Part shown: piece after piece, positions 46,868 to 55,520 of the stretch
Layout of the letters: each line of letters starts with the position of its first letter
Position numbering within the stretch: the first letter of the stretch is position 1
Origin: Pirellulales bacterium
GTDB lineage: Bacteria > Planctomycetota > Planctomycetia > Pirellulales > JACPPG01
NCBI GenBank assembly: GCA_036499395.1
Contig: DASYDW010000143.1
Span: forward strand, 1 to 59,808
DNA length: 59,808 bases
Direction: 5' to 3'
Notes under the pieces: generated by a model
Told to the model about the DNA's origin: nothing
The model's input: only the letters and a program-made list of their open reading frames with translations
Database searches by the model: none
Translations under genes and position numbers: made by a program

Positions 46868-48805
46868 TTATTTCTTGCGAGCGGTCGACGGATGCAGCAG
46901 GTTGCCGACCTCGCGCTCGAGCTCGGTAATATGCACGTTCCGATTCACTACTTTGCCGTCCTTGCCTACCAGGATCATCGTCGGCAACGTGAGGATGCCC
47001 AGCTCGTTGGCCAGCTTGCTATCGAGCCCACCCGGCTCGAAGATCTGCGGCCAAGGAACCTTGTGTTCCTTCAAGTATTCAGCGAGCTCTTCAGGCTTGT
47101 TGTCGAGGCTGACGCCGATGACGATCAGGCCGTCCTTGCCGTATTGAGCTTGCACTTCCTTGAGCTGTGCCAAGTCGACCACGGCCGGTTCGCACCAGGT
47201 GGCCCAATACTGAATCAGCACCAACTTGTCCTTGAACTGGGCGAGATTCAGCGCGGCCACTTTCGGCAGCGCGGGATTGACGTTGTTCCCCTTCACGCTG
47301 ATGACCTTGCCGACGCAATCCAAGCGTGCGATGGCGCCGGTGGCTTTCTTGGCCGTGTTCGAGTCAGGGAAACTGGTGCGGATTTCGCCGTACCATTTCT
47401 TGGCTTCCTCGTCCTGGCCGGCGAACTCCTGGGCCATCGCCAGTTGCAACATCGCCTCGGCGGTATCCGCGCTCTTGGGATGATCCTTGACGAACTTTTC
47501 GAGGTTGGCGAGCCAGGCGGATTGGACCGTTTCGAAGGACTTGCCTGCCGAAAGATCACGTCCGTATTGGGCCGTTAAATGGCGGAATTCCGCGTAGGCG
47601 GCCAACTCTTCGCCGGCCGGATCCTTTGCTAGCTTGGCATGCAATTCGGCCAGCCGATCGACGCCGTCGGGCCATATTCCTTGCTGCACTGTGGCACTTA
47701 TGAAGTCGGCCGTTTGGCGAATCCATTGAGCCCGATCTTCTGGCGTGGTGACAATGCTGGCTATCTCTTGCATGACCGCGGCTTTTTGGGCGGCGATTGT
47801 GCCTTGTTCTTTCGGATCAGCCGCGTCGTCGTAAGCCTTGTCGAGCCGTTCCAGCTCGGCCAGCAGCTTTTGCGGCGGACCACCGGCGTCGGTTTGTGCT
47901 TTCTCGTCTTCGCGATCTCCAGGACGCGACGGGCCGAGCATGCCTGCGATCGGCGTGTCGCCTTCGCCCTCGATCTGCGGAACGCCGATCAGACGCCAGG
48001 TGTCGCCGACGCGAACCAGCGTGCCCAGTTGCAACTGCATGTGCTTGCCGTTTGATTCGGCGACAACGACAGCATTGTCGTAGATCACGACGTCCTTGGT
48101 CGAACCGTCGGTGCCAGCAGGCATGATACCGGGGCGTGATCCGCCGAACTGTAGCCAGCGAGCGTCGTTGCCGACCGCCTTCTGGCCGGCCAGCAACTTA
48201 TGAAATTGATCGGGGGCAGCGGCCAGCTTGGTTTTCAATTCTTCAGCGCGGGTATCGCCCAGGCCCAGGCCCTTTAGCTCGTCAGCCGTGAGCAGCAGCC
48301 GGGCGAAGCGGGCCGGATCCTTTTCCGAGAGGGCGTGAACCAGCTCGTCGCTGGCCTCTTCGGCCGAGATCTCTTTCCAGCGGTCGATCTTGCCATCTTC
48401 GTTCGTGTCTAGGCCCCAGCGTGTGCCGGCCGTATTGAACCAGCGGCACTGGTCAGGTTTGCCGTTGAAGTCCGCGTCGACGTCGCGATAGACCTCGAGG
48501 CCGTCCTGGTAGTAGCACCATTGATCGACGACGTTGTCGGTGTTGGTGTCGACGAAGCGGCGCAGGATCTGGCCTGCCTTGTCACGCACGACCCAGGCAC
48601 TTTGATTGTTGAATTTCTCGGGCTTGATCGTGCATTGTTCGAGGGCGTCTTTGGCCGGCGTGGCGAATTCGACATCCTTCTGAATCGGCGTCAGCTTGAG
48701 GGCGTCGGAAACCGTGGGGGCAGCATGTGCGACCTGCCCGGCTAGCGAGGCTAGCAGCAAGCCCGCCACACCGCCGGTGCGGCGAATGTAAAGAGGGATG
48801 GTCAT
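46868..48805 (-). CDS. Exported protein with calcium-type repeats and a TlpA/thioredoxin-like domain lacking the second active Cys
   Basis: A 645-residue protein from the ATG at 48805; the open frame extends further upstream without protein-like sequence. A signal peptide (VAGLLLASLAGQVAHAAP) is followed by three Asp/Asn-rich loops of calcium-binding kind at about 86-94 (DTNTDNVVD), 108-118 (DVDADFNGKPD) and 133-141 (DTNEDGKID). A helical middle follows. The C-terminal third is a TlpA/AhpC-like thioredoxin fold with YWATWCEPAVVDL and cis-Pro 608 (LTLPTM). The normal CxxC is CEPA here: only C538 remains, so it cannot work as a two-Cys disulfide oxidoreductase. A peroxiredoxin-like or adhesive role is possible. 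Confidence 0.85.
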   Translation of the reverse strand: MTIPLYIRRTGGVAGLLLASLAGQVAHAAPTVSDALKLTPIQKDVEFATPAKDALEQCTIKPEKFNNQSAWVVRDKAGQILRRFVDTNTDNVVDQWCYYQDGLEVYRDVDADFNGKPDQCRWFNTAGTRWGLDTNEDGKIDRWKEISAEEASDELVHALSEKDPARFARLLLTADELKGLGLGDTRAEELKTKLAAAPDQFHKLLAGQKAVGNDARWLQFGGSRPGIMPAGTDGSTKDVVIYDNAVVVAESNGKHMQLQLGTLVRVGDTWRLIGVPQIEGEGDTPIAGMLGPSRPGDREDEKAQTDAGGPPQKLLAELERLDKAYDDAADPKEQGTIAAQKAAVMQEIASIVTTPEDRAQWIRQTADFISATVQQGIWPDGVDRLAELHAKLAKDPAGEELAAYAEFRHLTAQYGRDLSAGKSFETVQSAWLANLEKFVKDHPKSADTAEAMLQLAMAQEFAGQDEEAKKWYGEIRTSFPDSNTAKKATGAIARLDCVGKVISVKGNNVNPALPKVAALNLAQFKDKLVLIQYWATWCEPAVVDLAQLKEVQAQYGKDGLIVIGVSLDNKPEELAEYLKEHKVPWPQIFEPGGLDSKLANELGILTLPTMILVGKDGKVVNRNVHITELEREVGNLLHPSTARKK

Positions 48806-49242
48806 CGTGCGAATTCCTTTATCCATATCAACAGCGATCGGAGCGCAGGCGCGGCGCAAACCATGTTGCGTTGATATTCGACCTGAACGATCAGGCAACA
48901 TGATCGAATCGCAGTGATTTTTTGGATGCCGGCCGCTGGCGGCGCAGGCATGCAGCCAGTCAGGGAAATCGCTGGCGAGAAGCAATACACGGCCGAACGG
49001 GAGCCCCCTGTCTTTGCTAGGCAGGAGTCGAAAGGTATGAGGCGGTTTGCGCCTGCCTGGGGGGCGTTTTCCGGGTGCTAAGCTTGACCGGGCAATTCGC
49101 TGGGCAGTAGGCAGACTAGGCGGTTTGACAGCGCCAGCTTGAGACTTAAAATAGCGAGTTCGCAGTCGGCAGCAGGTGGCCGACCGGGTGGTGAGTCCGC
49201 CACGCGAGAACATCTGCAAGGTCGCCGGGTGAACCGGTCCGC
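48806..49242. other. 437-bp intergenic region before tRNA-Ile
   Basis: No gene is recognised. It holds the nested inverted repeats at 48862-48902 and should carry the promoter for the minus-strand 645-residue gene. Its right half leads into tRNA-Ile. Open frames here are short. Confidence 0.4.
48862..48902. promoter_or_regulatory. Nested inverted repeats upstream of the Trx-like gene
   Basis: CATGTTGC (48862-48869) pairs with GCAACATG (48895-48902), enclosing CCTGA (48882 region), ACGA and TCAGG. The site is 57 bp upstream of the 645-residue gene start, in its promoter or leader region. An operator or regulatory leader hairpin is possible. Confidence 0.35.
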
Positions 49243-49316
49243 GGGCGCATAGCTCAGTTGGTTAGAGCGCAGCCCTGATAAGGCTGAGGTCCCAAGTTCG
49301 AGTCTTGGTGCGCCCA
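49243..49316 (+). tRNA. tRNA-Ile (anticodon GAT)
   Basis: A 74-nt tRNA. Acceptor GGGCGCA pairs with TGCGCCC, and discriminator A follows. The anticodon arm CAGCC / CTGATAA / GGCTG gives anticodon GAT. D-arm and T-arm (AAGTTCGAGTCTT) are complete. CCA is not encoded. It lies 174 nt before tRNA-Ala(TGC), with no rRNA nearby. Confidence 0.97.
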
Positions 49317-49490
49317 TTGTTTAGGCTAGTTTTGCCAGTCGCTCGGACGCGTGTCTGGTGCGCTTATCTGGCCCTTTGCCACGGGGCGTAGGCCGGCCAT
49401 GGCCGATCGGGAACTGGGACAGGCGATCCGGCCATGGGGCAGCGGGAAGTCGCAAAGTCGAACTCGGCGGCAAACTCGGTTTGCCAAAAT

Positions 49491-49563
49491 GGGGACGTAG
49501 CTCAATTGGGAGAGCACTGCCTTTGCAAGGCAGGGGTTGAGGGTTCGATTCCCTTCGTCTCCA
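49491..49563 (+). tRNA. tRNA-Ala (anticodon TGC)
   Basis: A 73-nt tRNA. Acceptor GGGGACG pairs with CGTCTCC (one G-T pair), with discriminator A. The anticodon arm CTGCC / TTTGCAA / GGCAG gives anticodon TGC. A run of eight T at 49567-49574 is consistent with termination of the tRNA-Ile/Ala transcript. Confidence 0.97.
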
Positions 49564-49782
49564 CTGTTTTTTTTCGTGCAGGGATGTTCTTGTCGGCCGG
49601 CTGTTGTCGGTTGACTCTTGGCAGGCTTCTCTGACCTGCTGCACGGTGCGAATTTAAAACGTGCGAGTTTCTATGCTCGCGCATTCTAGCGCGCTCGAGG
49701 GGGCTTGAGCCCAGCTTTCGCAATGCATACGAGCGCGCCGAATCGTCGCCATTGCGCTTCCTACGCATGGTAAAACAACCAC

Positions 49783-49989
49783 ATGAAATGTATTCATTGC
49801 GAATCCGAGGCTCGGGCTGTTTGCCAGTTTTGCGGGCGCGCGGTGTGTGCCGAGCACATCCGTGAAAAGATGTTTTCCTCGGGCTATTCCAGCTCGTTCG
49901 GCGCGTGGAGTTGGCGGTTGAATGCCGTTCGCGTCGAGGACGCGGTGTGGTGCGGCAAGTGCCATCCCGAGCACCAGTACACTTCGTAA
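49783..49989 (+). CDS. Small cysteine-rich zinc-ribbon protein
   Basis: A 68-residue protein with CIHCESEARAVCQFCGRAVC near the start and WCGKCHPEH near the end: seven Cys plus several His in paired patterns typical of zinc binding, reminiscent of B-box/ZPR-type fingers. No larger domain is present. It is probably a soluble metal-binding or regulatory protein; no partner is suggested. It is in the opposite orientation to the secreted Trx-like gene that follows. Confidence 0.7.
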   Translation: MKCIHCESEARAVCQFCGRAVCAEHIREKMFSSGYSSSFGAWSWRLNAVRVEDAVWCGKCHPEHQYTS

Positions 49990-50050
49990 GCTGGTGCCTC
50001 GTCGATATCTCTACGCCAGTTGGTGCGACGCGCGTTAGCGGCGGCGCAAT

Positions 50051-50089
50051 AAAAAAAGCCGCTGCCCGAACGATACGGACAGCGGCTTT
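50051..50089 (-). terminator. Intrinsic terminator of the secreted 187-residue gene
   Basis: AAAGCCGCTG (50055-50064) pairs with CAGCGGCTTT (50080-50089), with seven A at 50051-50057 giving the U-run on the minus strand. It lies 36 nt past the gene's stop (50126). Confidence 0.85.
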
Positions 50090-50125
50090 CGATTGTCTTC
50101 CGGACTGATGTCCGAGTTTCTTGTG

Positions 50126-50689
50126 CTACTGCACGAGCGCTTCGGCGTCCTTGAGGACCGAGGCGATGGCGGCGTCATCGAGCGCACCCTTGGCGAAGCC
50201 GTGGGCCGCGGTGACCTTGCCACCCTTGGCGACGATCACTGTGACGTCGGCCGAGGGATTGATGCCGTAGTCGGCGGGACCGTTTTCGAATTCGACGGGC
50301 ACCACCAGCGGCACGTTCGAGGCCTTGGTGCTGCTGCTGAATTCCTTCGCCTTGGCTTCCAGGGTGTCACGATCGCTGCCCAACAGGTTGACGAACGCGG
50401 CCAGTTGCTTGCTCGAGTTGGCAGCGACGGCGCCGTCCAACTTCTTCACGAGCGAGGCGACCTTCTCGTCGGTCGAGCGCGAGAAGACCATCACCATCGG
50501 GCGAGAACCGTACTTGCAACGGTAGCACAGCTCGGAGCCCACTTTCACGTTGTCATCGGGACCGGCACATTTGACGACGTCAAACGGTCCGATCAGCTTG
50601 CCCGGCTCGAGGCCACTCTTCAGTTCGGCGGCCACGGCTACACCAGCGGCCAACGCCAGGGTCAGGCAGATAGTCAAAGCTTTCTTCAT
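50126..50689 (-). CDS. Secreted thioredoxin-fold-like protein with CxxC
   Basis: A 187-residue protein with a strong signal peptide (KKALTICLTLALAAGVAVAA). The mature part has a CYRCKYGSRPMVMVFSRS segment, a CxxC beside a strand of thioredoxin-like type, and later alternating strands and helices (VPLVVPVEFENGPADYGI, DVTVIVAKGGKV). The fold and redox role are inferences. The family is a familiar planctomycete secreted type but I do not know a characterised member. A terminator follows at 50051-50089. Confidence 0.75.
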   Translation of the reverse strand: MKKALTICLTLALAAGVAVAAELKSGLEPGKLIGPFDVVKCAGPDDNVKVGSELCYRCKYGSRPMVMVFSRSTDEKVASLVKKLDGAVAANSSKQLAAFVNLLGSDRDTLEAKAKEFSSSTKASNVPLVVPVEFENGPADYGINPSADVTVIVAKGGKVTAAHGFAKGALDDAAIASVLKDAEALVQ

Positions 50690-51293
50690 GACGAGTTACA
50701 TCTCCACAAAAGGATAGAAAGTAACGCAGAGCTGAACAAAATTCCGCGTTGCCCGGTGCGGAACAAAATGCGAGCAAATGCTAGCGGCAGGACAGTTCGC
50801 TCAAATCCAAAACGGTCCGCAGCAAGTACGCACGCCACGGACGATGGTTCATGCAAAATTGGGAGTGGGCAAAAAAAGTTTGTTGGCGTGCCGACGATTG
50901 TTGAGGCCAGCGATCATCCCCGATCCTGGCAGCCCCTCGCATCCATTGCTCCTAAGGGTACTGGGGTCGTGCTGGGAAGGCAACCTGGTCTTGGGGCGTA
51001 ATCGTCTCCATAATTGTGAGATTGCCGTGAAGATCGTTAGGGAATCAGCGCGGCGAAAAAATGACCACCTGTCTGCGCCGTCTTCTTCGTTTACCGTAAC
51101 CGGCGGTTTGGCTGCCGATAGATTGCCTCTCAATGGCATATTCCAGGTTCCAAAGGTATGACTCTGGCCCGCACGGGGTGTCTTGCACCTAGTCGTGGCA
51201 GGCCGGGTTGAGCTACGATAAACCAATTGTTGCGGCATACGGGACCGGTCAACATTTTCGACAGCATTCCGAGGCGGACACCCAACGCACGCC
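50690..51293. other. 604-bp intergenic region between divergent genes
   Basis: No gene is recognised in this longest plain gap. It lies between the starts of the secreted Trx-like gene (minus) and the cytochrome gene (plus) and should carry two promoters. Open frames on both strands are long but Arg/Pro/Ser-rich, as expected by chance. No hairpin or tandem repeat was noticed. Confidence 0.4.
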
Positions 51294-53120
51294 ATGACAC
51301 GTGTTCGCCTGCTATTCACGTCGACGTTGCTGCTGGTGGTTGCCGGTCTCTGCGGCGCGTATTGGCTTGCGCCCTGGTCGTTGTCATTGGCCGTCGCGCA
51401 GGGAACTTCTCGCCCGCCCGATCGTTCGCCTGTTGATGTGGTCCTTTCAGCCGATGAGCAATGGGCGGTCACGGCCAATGAGACTTCGGCCAGCCTATCG
51501 GTTGTTGATCTTGCTAGCGGCCGGGTTGCGATAGAGGTGCCTTGCGGCGCCCATCCTTCGACCATCGCCGCGCAGGGCGAGACATTGCTCGTCAGTTGCA
51601 GTTACAGCGGCACGTTAGAACGATTTCGCTGGTCCGGCGCGACGCTTGAGCCGGTGGAAAAGATTTCGCTCGGATTCGAGCCGGCCGGCGTGGCGATCGC
51701 GCCCAATGGCCGCACTGCGTATGTCGCCTTGAGCATGGCCGCGGAAGTCGCGGTCGTTGACTTGGAAACCAATCAAGTTGCGGCGCGGATTCCGGTCGGA
51801 CGATGGCCGCGGTACGTGGCGCTGTCGCCCGATGGCGCGCGTCTGGCGGTGAATTGCAATGGTGATCGCGCCATCGCGGTCGTCGACACGCAAGCCCGCA
51901 AGATGCTGTTTTTGAATGAGTATGGCGGCATCAACGCGGGGCACATGCAGGTCTCGGCCGACGGAGAGTGGGTTTACGTCCCATGGATGATTTACCGCCA
52001 CAACCCAATCGAAGAACGCAACGTCCAGCGCGGCTGGGTGCTGGGCTCGCGAATCGCGCGGTTACGCATGGACGAGCAAACGTTGCGCGAAGCGATCACG
52101 CTCGACCCGCCTGGCAAAGCCGTCAGCGATCCGCACGGACTTGCACTGAGTAACGACGGGCAATGGATGTATTCAACGGGGTCGGGCACGCACGAACTAT
52201 TGGCGTATCGCCTCGAGGGGTTGCCATTCCAATCCACCGGCGGACCGGGAGATCATATAGATCGAGAACTAGCTCGAGATCCACAGCGCTTTTATCGCGT
52301 CACGCTGGGCGGACGCCCGATGGGCCTGCGCATCACGAAAGATGGCCGGCGTGCGATTGTGGCGAATTATCTGTTGAACAGCCTGCAGATCGTCGAGCTC
52401 CAGCGGCGCGCGATTGCGCAAGAGATTTCGCTTGGCGGCCCGGACGAGCCCTCGGTTGAGCGGCAAGGGGCCGCGATCTTCTACGATGCGGCGCGCAGCC
52501 TCGACCAATGGTATGCCTGCCATACGTGCCATTACGAGGGAGGAAGCAACGCCGTCACGATGGACACCAAGAATGACGGCAGCTACGGCACCTTCAAGAC
52601 GGTGCCGGGGCTATACAACGTCTCGCAAACGGCCCCTTGGACATGGCACGGCTGGCAAGAGAATCTCGGCGCCGCGGTTCATAAATCGATTACCGAAACG
52701 ATGCTGGGGCCGGAACCAACGAACGATGACGTGCAGGCCGTCGTGGCGTTTTTGCAAGCTTTGCCCCCGCCGCCGAATTCGTACCGGAATCCCGACGGAT
52801 CTCTTTCCGAGGCTGCGCGGCGCGGCGAGCTGGTCTTTCGCGGCGAGAAGGCGGGTTGCTCGACCTGCCATCAAGGGCGTGAGTTCACCGACAACCAACT
52901 GCACGACGTCGGCCTGGGTTCCCCGAAGGACGTCTACCCGACGTTCAATACACCTTCGCTGCGGTTTGTCTCGCGCAAGGTTCGGCTGCTGCACCACGGT
53001 CGGGCCCAAAGCCTGGCCGATGTCCTCGGAGACTTGCACGCCCCCCAGAATGTCACCGGCAGGGGGGAGTTGTCCGCCGACGAGCTGGCGGATTTGATAG
53101 AGTATGTGAAGTCGCTGTAA
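51294..53120 (+). CDS. YVTN-propeller protein fused to di-haem cytochrome c domain
   Basis: A 608-residue protein. A signal-anchor segment (LLFTSTLLLVVAGLCGAYWL) is followed by YVTN-type beta-propeller repeats (about 45-360) such as VAIAPNGRTAYVALSMAAEVAVVDL. The C-terminal part has two haem-c sites: CHTCH (C409, C412, H413) and CSTCH (C522, C525, H526), which resembles the MauG/cytochrome c peroxidase layout. It is probably an exported electron-transfer or peroxidase-like protein. The propeller may bind a partner. The downstream PQQ-type propeller gene on the same strand (252 bp away) may be related. Confidence 0.85.
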   Translation: MTRVRLLFTSTLLLVVAGLCGAYWLAPWSLSLAVAQGTSRPPDRSPVDVVLSADEQWAVTANETSASLSVVDLASGRVAIEVPCGAHPSTIAAQGETLLVSCSYSGTLERFRWSGATLEPVEKISLGFEPAGVAIAPNGRTAYVALSMAAEVAVVDLETNQVAARIPVGRWPRYVALSPDGARLAVNCNGDRAIAVVDTQARKMLFLNEYGGINAGHMQVSADGEWVYVPWMIYRHNPIEERNVQRGWVLGSRIARLRMDEQTLREAITLDPPGKAVSDPHGLALSNDGQWMYSTGSGTHELLAYRLEGLPFQSTGGPGDHIDRELARDPQRFYRVTLGGRPMGLRITKDGRRAIVANYLLNSLQIVELQRRAIAQEISLGGPDEPSVERQGAAIFYDAARSLDQWYACHTCHYEGGSNAVTMDTKNDGSYGTFKTVPGLYNVSQTAPWTWHGWQENLGAAVHKSITETMLGPEPTNDDVQAVVAFLQALPPPPNSYRNPDGSLSEAARRGELVFRGEKAGCSTCHQGREFTDNQLHDVGLGSPKDVYPTFNTPSLRFVSRKVRLLHHGRAQSLADVLGDLHAPQNVTGRGELSADELADLIEYVKSL

Positions 53121-53372
53121 GATCACGGTGACAGCCTGCCGCCGAGCGCCAGCCCGAAAAAGCGCGGCGCTCTGGCAAACCGTTTTTAGCCCGCCCATTT
53201 TGCATCGCCCGCCCCGCTCCGTTTTTTCCCAACCGTAAACTTTTTCGAACCGCCACGACCCCCGGGTTCGTGACCAGCGGTGTTTTTATTGGGCAGATCG
53301 TGCGCGAGATTGTCAAAGACTTGCCCCTGCCATTTGAGCAGGAAGGCCCATCGATTCGCTGGGAGACAACCA

Positions 53373-54659
53373 ATGTTTCGTCGTGGTTTGCTGATTGCCG
53401 TGGCTGGGATGTTCATTTCACAAATTGCCACGCTGGTCCACGCGGCCTCACCCGGCGACAGTTGGCCGACATTTCGCGGTTCGACTCGTTCGGCGGCCGC
53501 GCCTGATACGGGACTGCTGACGGCCTGGCCTGAAGGGGGACCGAAGCTCCTGTGGAAGGCGGCCGGCGCGGGGCGCGGATATTCGAGCCTGGCGATTGCA
53601 GGCGGACGCATCTACACACTCGGTGACGCTCCGTCGACGTCCGAAGACCCGGACGAATTTCTGGTCTGCTTCGATCAGACGGATGGTAAGCCACTTTGGA
53701 AAGCCAAGACCGGCGCGCCCTGGACCGAAGGAAAGCCGACCTGGCAGAGCTCGCGCAGTACGCCCACCGTGGATGGTGATCGCGTTTATGTGGTCACTCC
53801 GCACGGGGTGCTGGTCTGCTGCCAGACCGATGGGCACGAACTGTGGCGCAAGGATCTGAGGAAGGATTTCGAAGGCAAGAAGGCCGACGGCTGGGGCTAC
53901 AGCGAATCGGTTCTGATCGACGGCGACAAGCTGGTATGCACCCCGGGCGGACCGACGAATACGATGGTGGCGCTCGACAAAATGACGGGCGCGACGCGCT
54001 GGACCACGTCGCGGGCCGAGGATCGTGGGGCAGGGCATTCCTCGATCGTGGTCGCTAACGTCGGTGGTACGCGCGTCTACGTCCAGGACACCGGCAGTGG
54101 TGCGATGGGTGTCCGTGCCGAGGATGGCAAGCTGCTGTGGACGTTTGATATCGATCAGACCACGGCCGTGATTCCCACGCCGATTGTCCGCGACGACCTG
54201 GTTTTCTTCGTGGCCGGATACGGTCGGGGCGGGGCGTTACTGAAGCAGGTTCCGGGCGCGGCCGGAGAAGTGTCGATCGAAGTCGTCTATCCGCTGAAGC
54301 AAGAGTTGGGCAACAAGCACGGTGGTGTCGTTCTGGTCGGCAACTACTTGTTTGGCGATTCGGAAGATCGGGGTATCCCCTGGTGCGCGGATCTCTTGAC
54401 CGGCGAGGTCAAATGGAAGTCACGCGGCAGTGGACATGATTCGGCGTCGATGGCGGCCGCCGACGGCCACCTGTACATCCATTACGCCGACGGCACGATG
54501 ACCCTGGTCAAAGCTTCGCCCGAGGGCTTTGAAGAGGCCGGCCATTTCGAGGTGCCCGGCAGCGGCGAGCGTCCGAGCTGGTCGCACCCGGTCGTGCTGG
54601 ATGGCAAGCTCTATGTCCGCGAAGGGGACGTAATCGTCTGTTACGACCTGCGGAAATAA
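53373..54659 (+). CDS. PQQ-type beta-propeller secreted protein
   Basis: A 428-residue protein from the ATG at 53373, with GGGAG 9 nt upstream; the frame is open upstream to 53280 but without a signal. The signal peptide is FRRGLLIAVAGMFISQIATL ending HAA. The body has repeated PQQ/BamB-like propeller units (SWPTFRGSTRSAA, KPLWKAKTGAPWTEG, TGATRWTTSRAED). No quinoprotein catalytic residues were verified, so binding versus catalysis is open. In Planctomycetes many such proteins are secreted and unassigned. Confidence 0.85.
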   Translation: MFRRGLLIAVAGMFISQIATLVHAASPGDSWPTFRGSTRSAAAPDTGLLTAWPEGGPKLLWKAAGAGRGYSSLAIAGGRIYTLGDAPSTSEDPDEFLVCFDQTDGKPLWKAKTGAPWTEGKPTWQSSRSTPTVDGDRVYVVTPHGVLVCCQTDGHELWRKDLRKDFEGKKADGWGYSESVLIDGDKLVCTPGGPTNTMVALDKMTGATRWTTSRAEDRGAGHSSIVVANVGGTRVYVQDTGSGAMGVRAEDGKLLWTFDIDQTTAVIPTPIVRDDLVFFVAGYGRGGALLKQVPGAAGEVSIEVVYPLKQELGNKHGGVVLVGNYLFGDSEDRGIPWCADLLTGEVKWKSRGSGHDSASMAAADGHLYIHYADGTMTLVKASPEGFEEAGHFEVPGSGERPSWSHPVVLDGKLYVREGDVIVCYDLRK

Positions 54660-54979
54660 TATAGAGCGATCGCAACTGCTAGCTTCACGCTGTTGGTGCG
54701 CGCGATGCGGGGCGTTTACACGCGGTGCTTTTTCCCTTCGCGATGCGTCGTGAAGCGAATTTGCTTTCCCCTCCGTTAGTTGGTCGCAATTGAACCACGT
54801 GTTCAATACGGCCGTTGTCCTATGCCATTCGGCAGGGAAGTGCGCAAAACGCTTGCCACGCGGAATTGGCAATTGGTAGGCTCGTTTGTGCATTACGCCG
54901 AGGGACCGGGTTCTGCGGATCGCTTTTGCTTCTGAAAGCAGGTCCAACGGATCGTCCGTTGCGTAAACAGGGATGTTTT
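54660..54979. other. 320-bp intergenic region with operator-like repeat
   Basis: No gene is recognised. It contains the inverted repeat TTGAAC-CACGT-GTTCAA (54790-54806), an operator-like dyad about 174 bp upstream of the receiver gene start. No other structure was found. Confidence 0.45.
54790..54806. promoter_or_regulatory. Operator-like inverted repeat TTGAAC-N5-GTTCAA
   Basis: A 6-bp inverted repeat with a 5-nt spacer (CACGT), centred at 54798 in the gap upstream of the stand-alone receiver and lutABC. It resembles sites for small dimeric regulators; no regulator gene that would bind it is identified in the window. Confidence 0.3.
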
Positions 54980-55381
54980 ATGGAACGAGCTGGATATCCG
55001 CCGGTACGTGCGCTGGTCGTCGACGACGAGCCTGATGGCCGTTATGTGCTCGTCAAGCTGCTCGAGAATCTGCAGTGCGAGGCGACAGGCTGCGAAGATG
55101 GCCAGGCTTGCCTCGATATGGTGCGTGAGCTGCGCCCCGATCTTGTTCTGCTGGATCTTGCGATGCCCGGCATGGACGGGTTTCAGGTCGTTGAGCGCCT
55201 TCGCGAGCTGGAAATCGCGCCGCCGCTGCTGGTCGCCCTGAGCGGCTATGGTGATGCGAAAATCGTTGCCCGCTGCCTCGAGGCGGGCTTTCAACGGCAC
55301 GAATTAAAGCCGATTCGCATCGACAGCCTGACCGTCCTTCTCGACGAAGCCCGACGGTTGGCGCCCCAGCCCACGGCATGA
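54980..55381 (+). CDS. Stand-alone response-regulator receiver
   Basis: A 133-residue CheY-like protein from the ATG at 54980. All key positions are present: ALVVDDEPDG (D15, D16), VLLDLAMPGMDGF (phosphorylation site D59), VALSGYG (S88 at the Thr/Ser switch) and ELKPIR (K110). No output domain follows, so it probably signals by protein contact. It lies 139 bp upstream of lutA on the same strand but a link to lactate use is not shown. Confidence 0.92.
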   Translation: MERAGYPPVRALVVDDEPDGRYVLVKLLENLQCEATGCEDGQACLDMVRELRPDLVLLDLAMPGMDGFQVVERLRELEIAPPLLVALSGYGDAKIVARCLEAGFQRHELKPIRIDSLTVLLDEARRLAPQPTA

Positions 55382-55520
55382 TCCGGCGGGATCGCGATTT
55401 CGCTAGTGCGCGGGGCATCGGTCAGGCCTTGGCACGGCGTGACGGGCGCTCATTCCCGGCGGCTGTTGGGCCATTTATACTGAGGTGGCCTGCCTTTTCC
55501 CGCTCTCGCGAAGCTGCCTG

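Noticed and set aside
50849..51565. Long minus-strand frame in the cytochrome upstream gap
   Set aside because: Overlaps the start of the cytochrome gene, whose signal peptide and haem sites are clear.
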